A DNA stretch of 30,011 bases from DATGHS01 sp035307785 (GTDB lineage Bacteria; Planctomycetota; Planctomycetia; Gemmatales; Gemmataceae), in NCBI GenBank assembly GCA_035307785.1, contig DATGHS010000043.1:1-30011 (forward strand). Reading direction: 5' to 3'. Positions 7,321 through 16,000 of the stretch are shown in pieces. A model generated the notes under the pieces. It did no database searches, was not told the origin of the DNA, and saw nothing but the letters and a program-made list of their open reading frames with translations. The position numbers and the translations under genes are program-made. Each line of letters begins with the position of its first letter. Within the stretch, counting starts at the first letter, position 1.

Positions 7321-8400
7321 TCAATAGTCGCTATCCAGCGTTACCTTCGAGCGCAAGCCCTTCAGATTGTCTTGTTCCTGGACCGGCCGGGCTACCCGGA
7401 AACCAACCACGTCCATCTTGGTCAGCCACCAAATGCTTTGCGGAATTTGCGGGTCATGCTTGAGCCAGCTACGGTCGGAAGGGCGGCGCGCGGCACTGCG
7501 AAGCGCTGGCGGCTTGTCGCGCCAGGAGCCGCCACGAGTCACGTGGGAAAAGCGCCGGTCCGTTGGGATATTTACCGGCCAGAGCGCCGGCTTTTCCACC
7601 GATGTCTTTTTGTACCAGTCCTTGTCGTAATGATCCAGGCACCATTCCATCGCGTTGCCATACATGTCATATAAGCCCCACGGGTTGGGCTTCTTGGTGC
7701 CCACTTTGTGCGTGGTGCCGATGGCATGGAGTTCATCCTGCGAGTTCTCGGCGAACCAGGCGTAGTCACCGAGCTTGGCCGGGTCATCACCGAAGAAGTA
7801 AGCCGTGTTGGTGCCGGCCCGCGCGGCATATTCCCATTCGGCTTCCGTCGGCAGTCGATAAATCTTGCCCGTCTTCTTCGATAGCCAGCGGCAGTACTCC
7901 ATCGCGCAGTGCTGAGTCATGCATAGTGCCGGAAAGCCGGAGCGACCGTGGTCGTAGTACTTATCCACGTAGGTGGGCGTCGGACCCGTAAGCGCATCGG
8001 CATCCGCCTTGAGGCGGCGGTTATTCTCCTCGCGGTCTTCCACGCCCACTTCTTGCAAGAACATGTTGAATTCGTCCCACGTGACTTCACACTTGCCGAG
8101 CCAAAAGGGGCGAATGGTCACGGCATGAACCGGACCTTCATCAGCATTGCGGCCTTTTTCCGTGTCCGGACTGCCCATATCGAATGTGCCGCCGGCGATA
8201 GCCACCATATCAAACTTCACCGGTTCATCGTCGGCTTCTTTCGGCTTAATGGTCTCGGTGTAATTATCGTGCTTGGTCTTCGCCGGCGTCGGCGCTGCTT
8301 GCGCGGGGGGTTTCGGCGGCGCTATCGCCAGCAAGCCCCCGCCCAAGAATAGAATGGCAGCGGCGACCTTTAATCGACGCGGCATGCGTGGTACTCTCAT
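7321..8400 (-). CDS. exported SUMF1/formylglycine-generating-enzyme-like protein lacking the catalytic cysteines
   Basis: 359 aa with a signal peptide or anchor (RRLKVAAAILFLGGGLLAIA, 8-27), then a Pro/Ala linker and a SUMF1-type (FGE-sulfatase) C-type-lectin-like domain from about 62. Hallmarks are FDMVAIAGGTFDMGS (63-77), RLPTEAEWEYAARAGT (182-197), WGLYDMYGNAMEW (241-253), RGGSW (289-293) and VGFRVAR near the end. In true formylglycine-generating enzymes two Cys follow the GGS(Y/W) motif; here the stretch is GGSWRDKPPALRSAARRPS, without Cys. It is therefore more likely a binding or structural SUMF1 relative than a sulfatase activator. The start at 8400 is an ATG; the ATG at 8385 has a better-placed GAGAG and may be used. 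Confidence 0.85.
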   Translation of the reverse strand: MRVPRMPRRLKVAAAILFLGGGLLAIAPPKPPAQAAPTPAKTKHDNYTETIKPKEADDEPVKFDMVAIAGGTFDMGSPDTEKGRNADEGPVHAVTIRPFWLGKCEVTWDEFNMFLQEVGVEDREENNRRLKADADALTGPTPTYVDKYYDHGRSGFPALCMTQHCAMEYCRWLSKKTGKIYRLPTEAEWEYAARAGTNTAYFFGDDPAKLGDYAWFAENSQDELHAIGTTHKVGTKKPNPWGLYDMYGNAMEWCLDHYDKDWYKKTSVEKPALWPVNIPTDRRFSHVTRGGSWRDKPPALRSAARRPSDRSWLKHDPQIPQSIWWLTKMDVVGFRVARPVQEQDNLKGLRSKVTLDSDY

Positions 8401-8479
8401 GAATGAACCGATCGGCAGCGCGGATCGCGCCGCCCGTCAGATGCGATGTTCAGGTTGCGAATTCCGGTCTGGAAATCCT

Positions 8480-9493
8480 ATGAAAACGTGCCTTGGTTTT
8501 CTCGCTTTTTCGCTGCTTTTCGTGCCCGGAGTTGCCCGCGCTGACTCCCCCATGCGCTTCGAATACGAACAGCAGCACATGGGCACGAAGTTCCGCATCG
8601 TCCTGTATGCCGCCAACAAGGAGACCGCCGACCGGGCAGCCAAAGAAGCTTTCACGCGCGTGGCCGAGTTAAATCGTATCATGAGCGATTACGATCCCAA
8701 AAGCGAATTGATGCAGCTTTGCGCGCAATTCGACCAATCAAACCACCCACCCGTCAAAGTCAGTCCAGATTTGTTCTTCGTCCTCAGCAAGGGTCAGGAA
8801 CTGGCCAAAAAATCGGACGGGGCGTTCGACATGACTGTCGGCCCCGTCGTTAAGCTCTGGCGCATTGCCCGGCGAATTCAGAAAATGCCGGAAGAAAAGG
8901 ATTTGGCCGAGGCGAAGTCCAAAGTTGGCTACCAGAAGATGGAACTCGATGAAAAGGAAAGAACGGTGCGCCTGTTGGTGCCCGGCATGCGTCTCGATTT
9001 AGGCGGCATCGCCAAGGGTTATGCCGCGGACGAAGTGCAGGCAGTCTTGAAGAAAGACGGCATCACGTCGGCACTTGTGGCGGCTGGTGGCGATATTGCG
9101 GTGAGCGATGCGGCGCCCAATTCGCCGGGATGGAAAATCGGCATCGAACCGCTGACCAAGGATTCACCCCAGCGCTACTTGCGCCTGCACAATGCAGCCG
9201 TGTCTACGTCCGGCGATGCCGAACAATTCACGCTCATCAACGGCGTGCGTTATTCGCACATCATCGATCCAAAAACTGGGCTGGGCCTGTCGGGTCGGCG
9301 CAGCGTGACCGTGGTCGCGCAGAAGGGAATCGACTCCGACAGCATGACAAAGGCCGTGATGATTCTGCCGCCCAAGAAAGCGCTGGAATTGGTCGAAGCA
9401 ACGGATGGCGCCGCTGCGATGATCACCGTGCTTACGGACAAGGGCGAGGAAGTGAAGACCTCGAAGCGCTGGGCGGAGTTTTTAGAGAAATGA
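8480..9493 (+). CDS. apbE: ApbE-family FAD:protein FMN transferase
   Basis: 337 aa from the ATG at 8480 (GGAAA five nt upstream, then a clear Sec signal peptide ending near ARA-D, 19-22). ApbE enzymes covalently attach FMN from FAD to Thr residues of exported flavoproteins such as NqrC/RnfG or urocanate-reductase-like proteins, using Mg2+. Family motifs are HMGTKFRIVLYA (33-44), FDMTVGPVVKLW (116-127), DLGGIAKGYAAD (173-184), AAGGDIAV (201-208), VSTSGDAEQF (241-250), YSHIIDPKTG (258-267) and DSDSMTKAVMIL (285-296). It is transcribed divergently from the SUMF1-like gene with 79 nt between. No obvious flavinylated target is encoded nearby. Length is normal for the family. Confidence 0.92.
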   Translation: MKTCLGFLAFSLLFVPGVARADSPMRFEYEQQHMGTKFRIVLYAANKETADRAAKEAFTRVAELNRIMSDYDPKSELMQLCAQFDQSNHPPVKVSPDLFFVLSKGQELAKKSDGAFDMTVGPVVKLWRIARRIQKMPEEKDLAEAKSKVGYQKMELDEKERTVRLLVPGMRLDLGGIAKGYAADEVQAVLKKDGITSALVAAGGDIAVSDAAPNSPGWKIGIEPLTKDSPQRYLRLHNAAVSTSGDAEQFTLINGVRYSHIIDPKTGLGLSGRRSVTVVAQKGIDSDSMTKAVMILPPKKALELVEATDGAAAMITVLTDKGEEVKTSKRWAEFLEK

Positions 9494-9506
9494 CGGGCAG
9501 CGAATC

Positions 9507-9562
9507 TGTAGCCGCAGGCTTTAGCCTGCGGCGGCATCCGCAGGCTAAAGCCCGCGGCTACA
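9507..9562. repeat. long hairpin / REP-like palindrome between apbE and the S53 peptidase
   Basis: 25-nt arms at 9507-9531 and 9538-9562 match at 24 of 25 positions around a 6-nt loop. Each arm contains its own smaller palindrome around AGGCT/TAGCCT. It lies 13 nt after the apbE stop and 27 nt from the stop of the minus-strand peptidase gene, so it may serve as a two-way terminator. The core AGCCTGCGG...CCGCAGGCT recurs in shorter form at 18617-18640. Confidence 0.8.
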
Positions 9563-9589
9563 ACTCGTCGCGATTTTGAAACCGGTCGC

Positions 9590-10765
9590 TTAATGATAGC
9601 CCACCAAGCCGGTGACCAAGCTTGCTGCCTTCGGCGTGCCGAGGCCCGTGGCGAGGTCATAGCCGGTCTTCGCGGGGTTGCCGTTGCTGCCACTCGTAAT
9701 GTCGTGGAAATAAGTGACATAGGACTGGCTGGCAAGTTCATAAAGGGCCGGCAAGGTTTGGGAGAAGCCGTCGAGCGAACCGAAGCCTTGAATCGCGCGG
9801 CCCTGGTCGGCAATCGCCACGAGCGCGGCCCATTGCGGCGCCCCCGCACTGGTGCCGCCGATCGCCTGCCAGCCGCTTTGGCCATTGTCCGGAACCGAAC
9901 TGTAAAAGGCATAGCCGACGCTTGGATCGGCTTGATACGCGACATCCGGCGTACCGCGCAGTGCGCCGCTGAGGAACCCGTTCTGATACGTGGGCTTCGA
10001 TTCATAAGCGCTGATTCCGCCACCGCCCTTCGACCAGGCGGTTTCCTTCTGCCAGTTGCCGTTCGAATCCAGCGCTAACGACGTGCCGCCCACGCTCAGA
10101 ACGGTGGGCGAAACGGAGGGCCACTCCGTCTTCCCGGCCAGATCACCCGTCGAAGCGACAAACGTAATGCCGCCGGGAAGCAAGGTGCCGCCACGGTAGC
10201 TCGCTCCGCCGAGATGGCCGGCCGGCGTGGTAAAGTGGCCATCGTAAGCGGCTGCCGTCTCAAGCGGAAATTCGGCAGCCCCAAAACTCATCGAGATCGC
10301 TACCACGCCGGGATACTTTCGCGCGTAATCCACGGCATCCAGAATGTCGCCGAATGTGTCTGAGCGAGCTTCGACCAGCAAGATTCGAGCGCCGGGCGCC
10401 ATGGCATGGGCCCATTCCACATCCAGGGCAGTCTCCCGGGCCCAAGCCCCGATGGTCGCCTCGCCGGTTCGCATTGGCACTTTGATGAGATCACGGGCGG
10501 CGGTGCCGTATTGTTGCAAAAGGCTCTGCGTGCCGTTGATGCTGAAGGCCGAATCGAAAGTGTCGAGGTCGGAAGTGATATTGGGATCGTCAAACGCGGT
10601 GATCACCGCAATGATTTGGCCCGAGCCGTCGCCGGCCACATTTTTGCCGCTCGATGAGAATTGAATCTGATCAAATCCATAGGCATGGCGAACTTGGGCC
10701 GGCGCGAGATACGCGGGCACCGTTCGCGATTCCAGATTTTCGACTTGTAACACCGCGCGCGGCAT
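9590..10765 (-). CDS. S53 family peptidase (sedolisin/kumamolisin type) without a propeptide
   Basis: 391 aa from the ATG at 10765, chosen because GGGAGG lies about 7 nt upstream; upstream alternatives are an ATG at 10798 and a TTG at 10807, both without a good Shine-Dalgarno. Sedolisin catalytic residues are visible: Glu111 and Asp115 in ETALDVEW, Asp208 in ASTGD, Ser306 in GGTSAGAPQW. The calcium-site region HDITSGSNG...KTGYDLATGLGTP is near the C-terminus. S53 enzymes are acid serine-carboxyl endopeptidases. Instead of the usual 150-200 aa activation propeptide, the mature domain (YLAPAQVRHAYGF) follows directly after the N-terminal motif NLESRTVPA (10-18), which resembles the motif in the 1692-2636 protein. 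Probably exported by a planctomycete-specific route. Confidence 0.93.
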   Translation of the reverse strand: MPRAVLQVENLESRTVPAYLAPAQVRHAYGFDQIQFSSSGKNVAGDGSGQIIAVITAFDDPNITSDLDTFDSAFSINGTQSLLQQYGTAARDLIKVPMRTGEATIGAWARETALDVEWAHAMAPGARILLVEARSDTFGDILDAVDYARKYPGVVAISMSFGAAEFPLETAAAYDGHFTTPAGHLGGASYRGGTLLPGGITFVASTGDLAGKTEWPSVSPTVLSVGGTSLALDSNGNWQKETAWSKGGGGISAYESKPTYQNGFLSGALRGTPDVAYQADPSVGYAFYSSVPDNGQSGWQAIGGTSAGAPQWAALVAIADQGRAIQGFGSLDGFSQTLPALYELASQSYVTYFHDITSGSNGNPAKTGYDLATGLGTPKAASLVTGLVGYH

Positions 10766-10887
10766 CTTGCCCCTCCCTGGGTTCGTTTGAGAATCCATCG
10801 TTGCCAATGGATACGCGCGATAAGAGCGTAACAGCCGACCCGTCCGGCAAGGTTTGTGAGTGTTATCGACAGATTGCGAATTGAATC

Positions 10888-11457
10888 TTAATGGGCGTCG
10901 CTGAATTGCTCGACATATTGCCGCAATAGTTCAAAAGCCTCCACTACCTGCTCTCCGCCTGTTTTGCCAATGATCACTTGTAATTTCGTGAACTCGCTGA
11001 GAATCTCCTGCTTCGGCAGCAAATGAACTCGCGTAGCTAGAATTGCAGCCTCAACGACCGCATGCTTGGCGCGATTGAAACCGAAGAAGTCGCGCATGCG
11101 GTGAACCTGGAGCACCTCACAGGGCACCTTCACCCGCTCCTCCGAGTCGTCCACCGACAGCGCGCGGAATTCGTAAGCCCGGCAAGCTTCCGCCAGTATA
11201 AAGCCACGCACTCTTTCGGCCGGTTTGGTCGCCGGCAGTTCCTTAATCATGCCGATCGCAGCGCGCGCGAGCAGCAAGACGTCGTCGGTCACGTGCAAGA
11301 CGCCTTCAGGATGAGCGAGCAGATTGCGATAAGTTTGCGAGGTGGGAAATGGCCGCAGCAGAAAGCGCTCCATTCCCGCTTCGACCCGCGGCCCCATGGG
11401 TGCGATGTGCATTTCGCCTTGCGGCGAGACGGTGGTGATGATGCCTTCGAGGATCAT
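10888..11457 (-). CDS. DUF447 family FMN-binding-like protein
   Basis: 189 aa. It begins MILEGIITTVSPQGEMHIAPMGP and contains LLRPFPTSQTYRNL, GVLHVTDDVLLLARAA and DFFGFNRAKHAVVEAAILATR, which I recognise as the DUF447 family: FMN-binding split-barrel proteins first known from archaea and also found in bacteria with tetrahydromethanopterin-linked C1 metabolism. Its start overlaps the pabB stop as ATGA (11454-11457), so translation is coupled. The gene partner suggests a role tied to pterin cofactor or C1 chemistry, but no reaction is established. No promoter is seen between it and pabB. Confidence 0.8.
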   Translation of the reverse strand: MILEGIITTVSPQGEMHIAPMGPRVEAGMERFLLRPFPTSQTYRNLLAHPEGVLHVTDDVLLLARAAIGMIKELPATKPAERVRGFILAEACRAYEFRALSVDDSEERVKVPCEVLQVHRMRDFFGFNRAKHAVVEAAILATRVHLLPKQEILSEFTKLQVIIGKTGGEQVVEAFELLRQYVEQFSDAH

Positions 11458-12890
11458 TTTGGTGCGTGGTGAGTGCGGAGTGGTGAGTGGTCCAAGTCGA
11501 GAGCCCGTAACAGCCCTTCGGCCTTGTGCATCGTTTCCTCATACTCGCGCTCGGGAATTGAATCAGCCACAATGCCGCCGCCCACGGGAAAACGCAACTG
11601 GCCGTGTCCCTGGGTAAAAGTCCGGATCAAAATATTCGTGTCCATCGCCCCGTTGAAGCCAATCCAGCCGAGGCAGCCGCAATAGGGTCCGCGAGCATCC
11701 GGCTCCAGTTCCGCGATGATCTCCATCGCCCGAATTTTCGGCGCACCGGTGACAGATCCACCGGGGAAGGTCGCGCGCAAGAGATCGACCGCCGTCTTGT
11801 CTTTTCGCAGTCGGCCTCGCACTTCGGAAACTAAGTGGTGAACCGTCGGATAGCTTTCCAGCCGGCAAACCTCCGGTACTCGCACCGATCCATACTCACA
11901 GACCCGGCCGAGATCATTCCGCAACAGATCGACAATCATCACATTTTCGGCCCGATCTTTCGCGCTCGCCAGTAGCTCGGCGCGATTGGCTGCATCTTCG
12001 CGCTCATTACGGCCGCGCGGCCGAGTGCCCTTGATTGGGCGCGTAACAACGTTGCCGTTCGCGTCGAGCTGCACGAAGCGCTCCGGCGAAGCGCTCATGA
12101 TCTGAAACTCACCGATGTCGAAATAGCCTGCAAACGGAGCCGGATTGCAAGTTCGAAGGCGCTCGTACAGCTGAACTGCTGAAGAAACGGCTGGAGCTTG
12201 CAATTGCTGGGCCAGGTTGACTTGAAAGCAATCGCCCGCGTGAATGTATTCGATTGCACGCTGCACCGCCGCAAGGAAGGCCGAGCGATGAACGTTGCTA
12301 TGGACACGAAGCCCGGAATTGTAATAGGTCAGTAGCGAATGCTGATCCGTTACGGGTAAATCGAGATTGGTGACAGATTCGCGATCTTTGTAATAGCTCT
12401 TACTCATAAAATCGACGAAGCGATTTGGTCGCAGCCGCCAACAAATCCACCAAGCCCGCTTCTCGGCATGGTCCCAGGCCACGATCTCATCGTAGAAGCC
12501 GATGGCCATGTCTGGAGTCTGAAATCCGTCACGGCGATGTCGGGGCAAACGTTCCAGCCAATGGCAAAGATCGTAGCCGAACAGGCCGGCCGCGCCGCCT
12601 TGAAAGGGAGGCAGACTGGCAATCGTGGGCCGGCGCCAATCCTCAAGCTGCCGAGCGAGCGTATGCCAAGGATCTTCGTCTCGGCGCACTCCGCAAAAGA
12701 AGACGTTTCGAGCGTTTGATTCAAGCCAGGCAAAGGGCTCGGCCATCACGTAGGAGTATCGCGCAAGCTCCGCTGGTCCGCTGGCACTATCGAGGAAGAG
12801 CATTCCCGGCCGGTCCGACAGTTGCCGCGCAACTCTCCACGGATCAGGCGGCGGATTCAGTTCCTCAACCCAGGGTTGTACCGGCTTCAT
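11454..12890 (-). CDS. pabB: aminodeoxychorismate synthase component I (PabB)
   Basis: About 478 aa from the ATG at 12890, which starts just before the conserved N-terminal region (DPWRVARQLSDRPGMLFLDS). The same frame can be extended to an ATG at 12971 or a TTG at 13022; neither has a strong ribosome site, so the start is uncertain. The chorismate-binding domain is clear: ERFVQLDANGNVVTRPIKGT, HHLVSEVRGRL, FPGGSVTGAPKIRAMEII, RGPYCGCLGW, GGGIVADSIPEREYEET. PabB aminates chorismate with ammonia from PabA to give aminodeoxychorismate, the p-aminobenzoate precursor of folate and of tetrahydromethanopterin. Anthranilate synthase TrpE is the main alternative; the PIKGT motif and the pairing with DUF447 favour PabB. 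No pabA or pabC lies in the window. Confidence 0.88.
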   Translation of the reverse strand: MKPVQPWVEELNPPPDPWRVARQLSDRPGMLFLDSASGPAELARYSYVMAEPFAWLESNARNVFFCGVRRDEDPWHTLARQLEDWRRPTIASLPPFQGGAAGLFGYDLCHWLERLPRHRRDGFQTPDMAIGFYDEIVAWDHAEKRAWWICWRLRPNRFVDFMSKSYYKDRESVTNLDLPVTDQHSLLTYYNSGLRVHSNVHRSAFLAAVQRAIEYIHAGDCFQVNLAQQLQAPAVSSAVQLYERLRTCNPAPFAGYFDIGEFQIMSASPERFVQLDANGNVVTRPIKGTRPRGRNEREDAANRAELLASAKDRAENVMIVDLLRNDLGRVCEYGSVRVPEVCRLESYPTVHHLVSEVRGRLRKDKTAVDLLRATFPGGSVTGAPKIRAMEIIAELEPDARGPYCGCLGWIGFNGAMDTNILIRTFTQGHGQLRFPVGGGIVADSIPEREYEETMHKAEGLLRALDLDHSPLRTHHAPK

Positions 12891-13099
12891 ACAGAGAGCA
12901 TATTCCGAAGGGCACGGGCCGGTAGCAGCGGAGCGGCTTTCCGGAAAAATCGCCTGCTCGGCGGGTATCATCTTGTCAGTGTCCGGCACAGCCGCCAGAA
13001 TGAGGCTAAGACCCGGATTCAAACAGAGCCCGCAGCGCGAGCAAGGGTTCTTGCAAGTTCATTCGCCGGATTGCCACATTCTTCACGGGAAAAACCAAC

Positions 13100-16000
13100 G
13101 TGTCTGACAATGTCAACGTGATGTGCCCGAAATGCAAGGGCAAATACCAACTCAATCGTGCCTTGCTGGGGCAAAAGATTCGTTGCCCCAATCCCGAGTG
13201 CCGGGAAGTGTTCGAAGTGGCCGAGGTCGCCGGCCCCAAGCCGAAAACCACCAAGCAACCCAGCACGCGCACGGATCGCCGGGCGCCCCAGATCGATGGC
13301 GAAACGGAAGACATTCGGAGCGGCAAGGCCGCTATTCCGGAGCCCAAGCGAAGCACCAAGACGGCCGTTCCCGCAGTGCCGAAAGAAGCCGACTGGTCGC
13401 AGCTGCCGCCGCCACCCGTTCGGAAAACCGAGCGGGCTCAGATCCCAGTCGCCGAGGAACCGGCCCCAGTCGTGAATCAGTCCGCGACATCGGATGAAGT
13501 GCTGGCGTGGATGCAACAGATGCCGGGCAGCGAACCTGCAGAGGCCAATCCGGTTTCGGATGGCCTGGCGGCCTCCGACGTCGCGGAGTTGCCGCCGGCG
13601 GAAGAGTATGAGCCGACCTATGACTTCGCCCCGCCGCCACACAAGCGGAGATGGATGTTATGGGGCATCATTGTCTGCATTGCCATCTTGGCCGGTGGTT
13701 TCTGGTTGACGATTTATTACCGCACCAAGGGCATCAAAAAGCTCGAAGCGGACATGGCCACGGCGGCACAGCACGATCTGGACCAAGGACGTTTTCGCGA
13801 CGCCAAACAGAAATACAAAGAGTTGTCTGAAAAATTCCCCGACAGCAAGGATCGTGAAAAATACCGATTCGTCTCCCAGTATCTGGAGGCCCAAAGCGCG
13901 GCTCTAGAGGGCAACGACCCTCCTCTCAAGCGCAAAGATAAATTCGACGAATTCGTGACGAAGGTTCGGCTCGACAACAACGAAAGGGCCAGGGAATGGC
14001 TGAATGGGCGGCGACCCGATACCTGGCAGGCAGGCGTAAAGCTAGCAACCGAACATCTCGACCTGGCACAGAAAGCCGGTGAGGCGAAAGACTACGCGGC
14101 CGCCAAGACTCTTCTTCGCGACATGCCCAATCTCGAGAAATTCATCACCGACAACGCTCCGTCGCAAGCGCAGCCGCCGATTCCGGAATCGATCACGAAA
14201 CGCGAAACGGACCTGGCAACAAGGGTCGACGCCGAAGAGAAATTGGCGGAGTTTATCAAGCGGGCCGAAGATACTTTGAAAGCCCCAAGCCTCGTAAAGG
14301 TCGCGGAGGTCGAGAATGAGACCGTGAAAAACGGCTACTCGAATAATCCCACCCTCAAGGGCCTGCTCGATCAGGCCAAGAAGTTCCTGCGCGATCAGAT
14401 CAAGTTCGTGAAAGAACCGCAGGCTGCCTCGCAGCCGCCGAAGAGCGACTTGCAATCGCTGATTGTGGCACCTGCGCCGACGATTGCACCGAAGGACGCC
14501 GGGAGTGACCGCGTGGTGTTCGCCCTGGCTCGCGGTGTGTTATTCGCGCTTGCGGAATCAAATGGGCAGATTCTCTGGACCAGCCGCGTCGGGATTGACA
14601 CGACCACCCTGCCCCTGCGCGTGCCGGCGCTGGGGAAAACGCACCCAGAATTGGTTCTGGTTCCGGCTCCCGATGGCCGCGGTTTAATAGCCCGCGAAAC
14701 GATAACCGGCGCGGCGCGCTGGTATGCGACTCTGCCGGCGCCTTGTCGCGGCAGCCCGGTTCTTGTGGAGCGAAAGGCTTACGTTCCCCTTGCCGACGAA
14801 AAAGGCACAGTCGCGGTATTAGAAACCTTCAACGGCCAGCGGCTTGGCTATATTCCGATGGGCCAAAAACTCGGACCGGGCGGTGTGTTGCAAGAAGGAA
14901 CTGGGCGGCTGTTTTTGCCGGCCGACAGCCAAAACGTCTTTGTGCTGGATACGAACCCGCCGAGTGCCGATGCGGACAGCCCGCCCGTTCTCCTGCAAGC
15001 GATTCTCGTTACCGGCCACGGCAGCGGCACGCTGCGCAGCGAACCGCTGGTGATTGGCGGGGGCGACGAGGCTAGCGGTGCTGCACCGAGCTACCTGGTC
15101 CTTACTCAAAACGACGGCATTAACGGAATGCGTTTGCGCACATTCCGCTTGGGCCTGCCGGCAAGTGAGCAGATGGTTGCCCTTCGCGAAGAGCGCTTGA
15201 AAGGCTGGTCCTGGTTCGCACCGGTGGGCAATCAGGAAAAAATGGCACTCGTGACCGACACCGGCGCCTTCGCGCTGTTCGGCCTGAATGCCATGGCCGA
15301 TCAGGAAGGCGCCCTGTTCCGACAGAAGATATTGGAGCCCGAGACGGCGAGCGGCCGCATTGCCGGGCGCGGCCAGGTCGTGTATGCGGGCGAAAACGAA
15401 TTCTGGTATCTGGCCAATGGCGAATTGAAGATGCTTCGCTCCGGATTCGACCCCAAGGAAGGGTTGAAACTCGCCCAGGGATGGAAGCAGCCGCTACTTC
15501 TTGGCACGCCGCTCCACGCGGCGCAAGTTAGCGCCGACGGCACATTGCTGATCGTCGTCACGCAAATGCCAAACTCGCCGGCGTGCCTGGCGACAGCCGT
15601 GGAGGCCGAATCGGGGCTCATTCGCTGGCAACGGAACCTCGGCCTGGTGGTGCAAGGTGATCCCGTAGCGCTGGGCGGCGCCGTTTTGCAGATGGACCAG
15701 AACGGCGGCGTGTATCAAATCGATCCCAATCAGCCGGAACTCAAACCGCAACCGAACCAGGAATGGTATCGCGGCGGCCAGGTGCTGGTGCCGCCGCGCG
15801 CCGCTGTAACCGGAGAAACGGCGCTGCTGCGGGCAGCCGACGGCAAAACAGCTTACGCCATCGTGCCGACAGAAAATGGAACGAAGCTGTTGGTCAAGCA
15901 AATCACGGAAGGCCAAGGCGCCAAAGACTTGCCCGCCATCAATTTGGGCGCCCCGATGGCCGGCCCTGCGGTTTTGTCTGGCAGCACTCTAATTGTGCCG

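Noticed and set aside
5909..7327. Long plus-strand open frame opposite the minus-strand Gfo/Idh/MocA gene
   Set aside because: Its translation is His/Val/Gly-rich without family motifs and lies wholly antisense to a gene with Tat, Rossmann and EKP motifs; a GC-bias shadow.
12891..13022. Longer PabB start (TTG at 13022 or ATG at 12971)
   Set aside because: The added residues show no conserved PabB sequence and neither start has a Shine-Dalgarno; kept as an alternative only.
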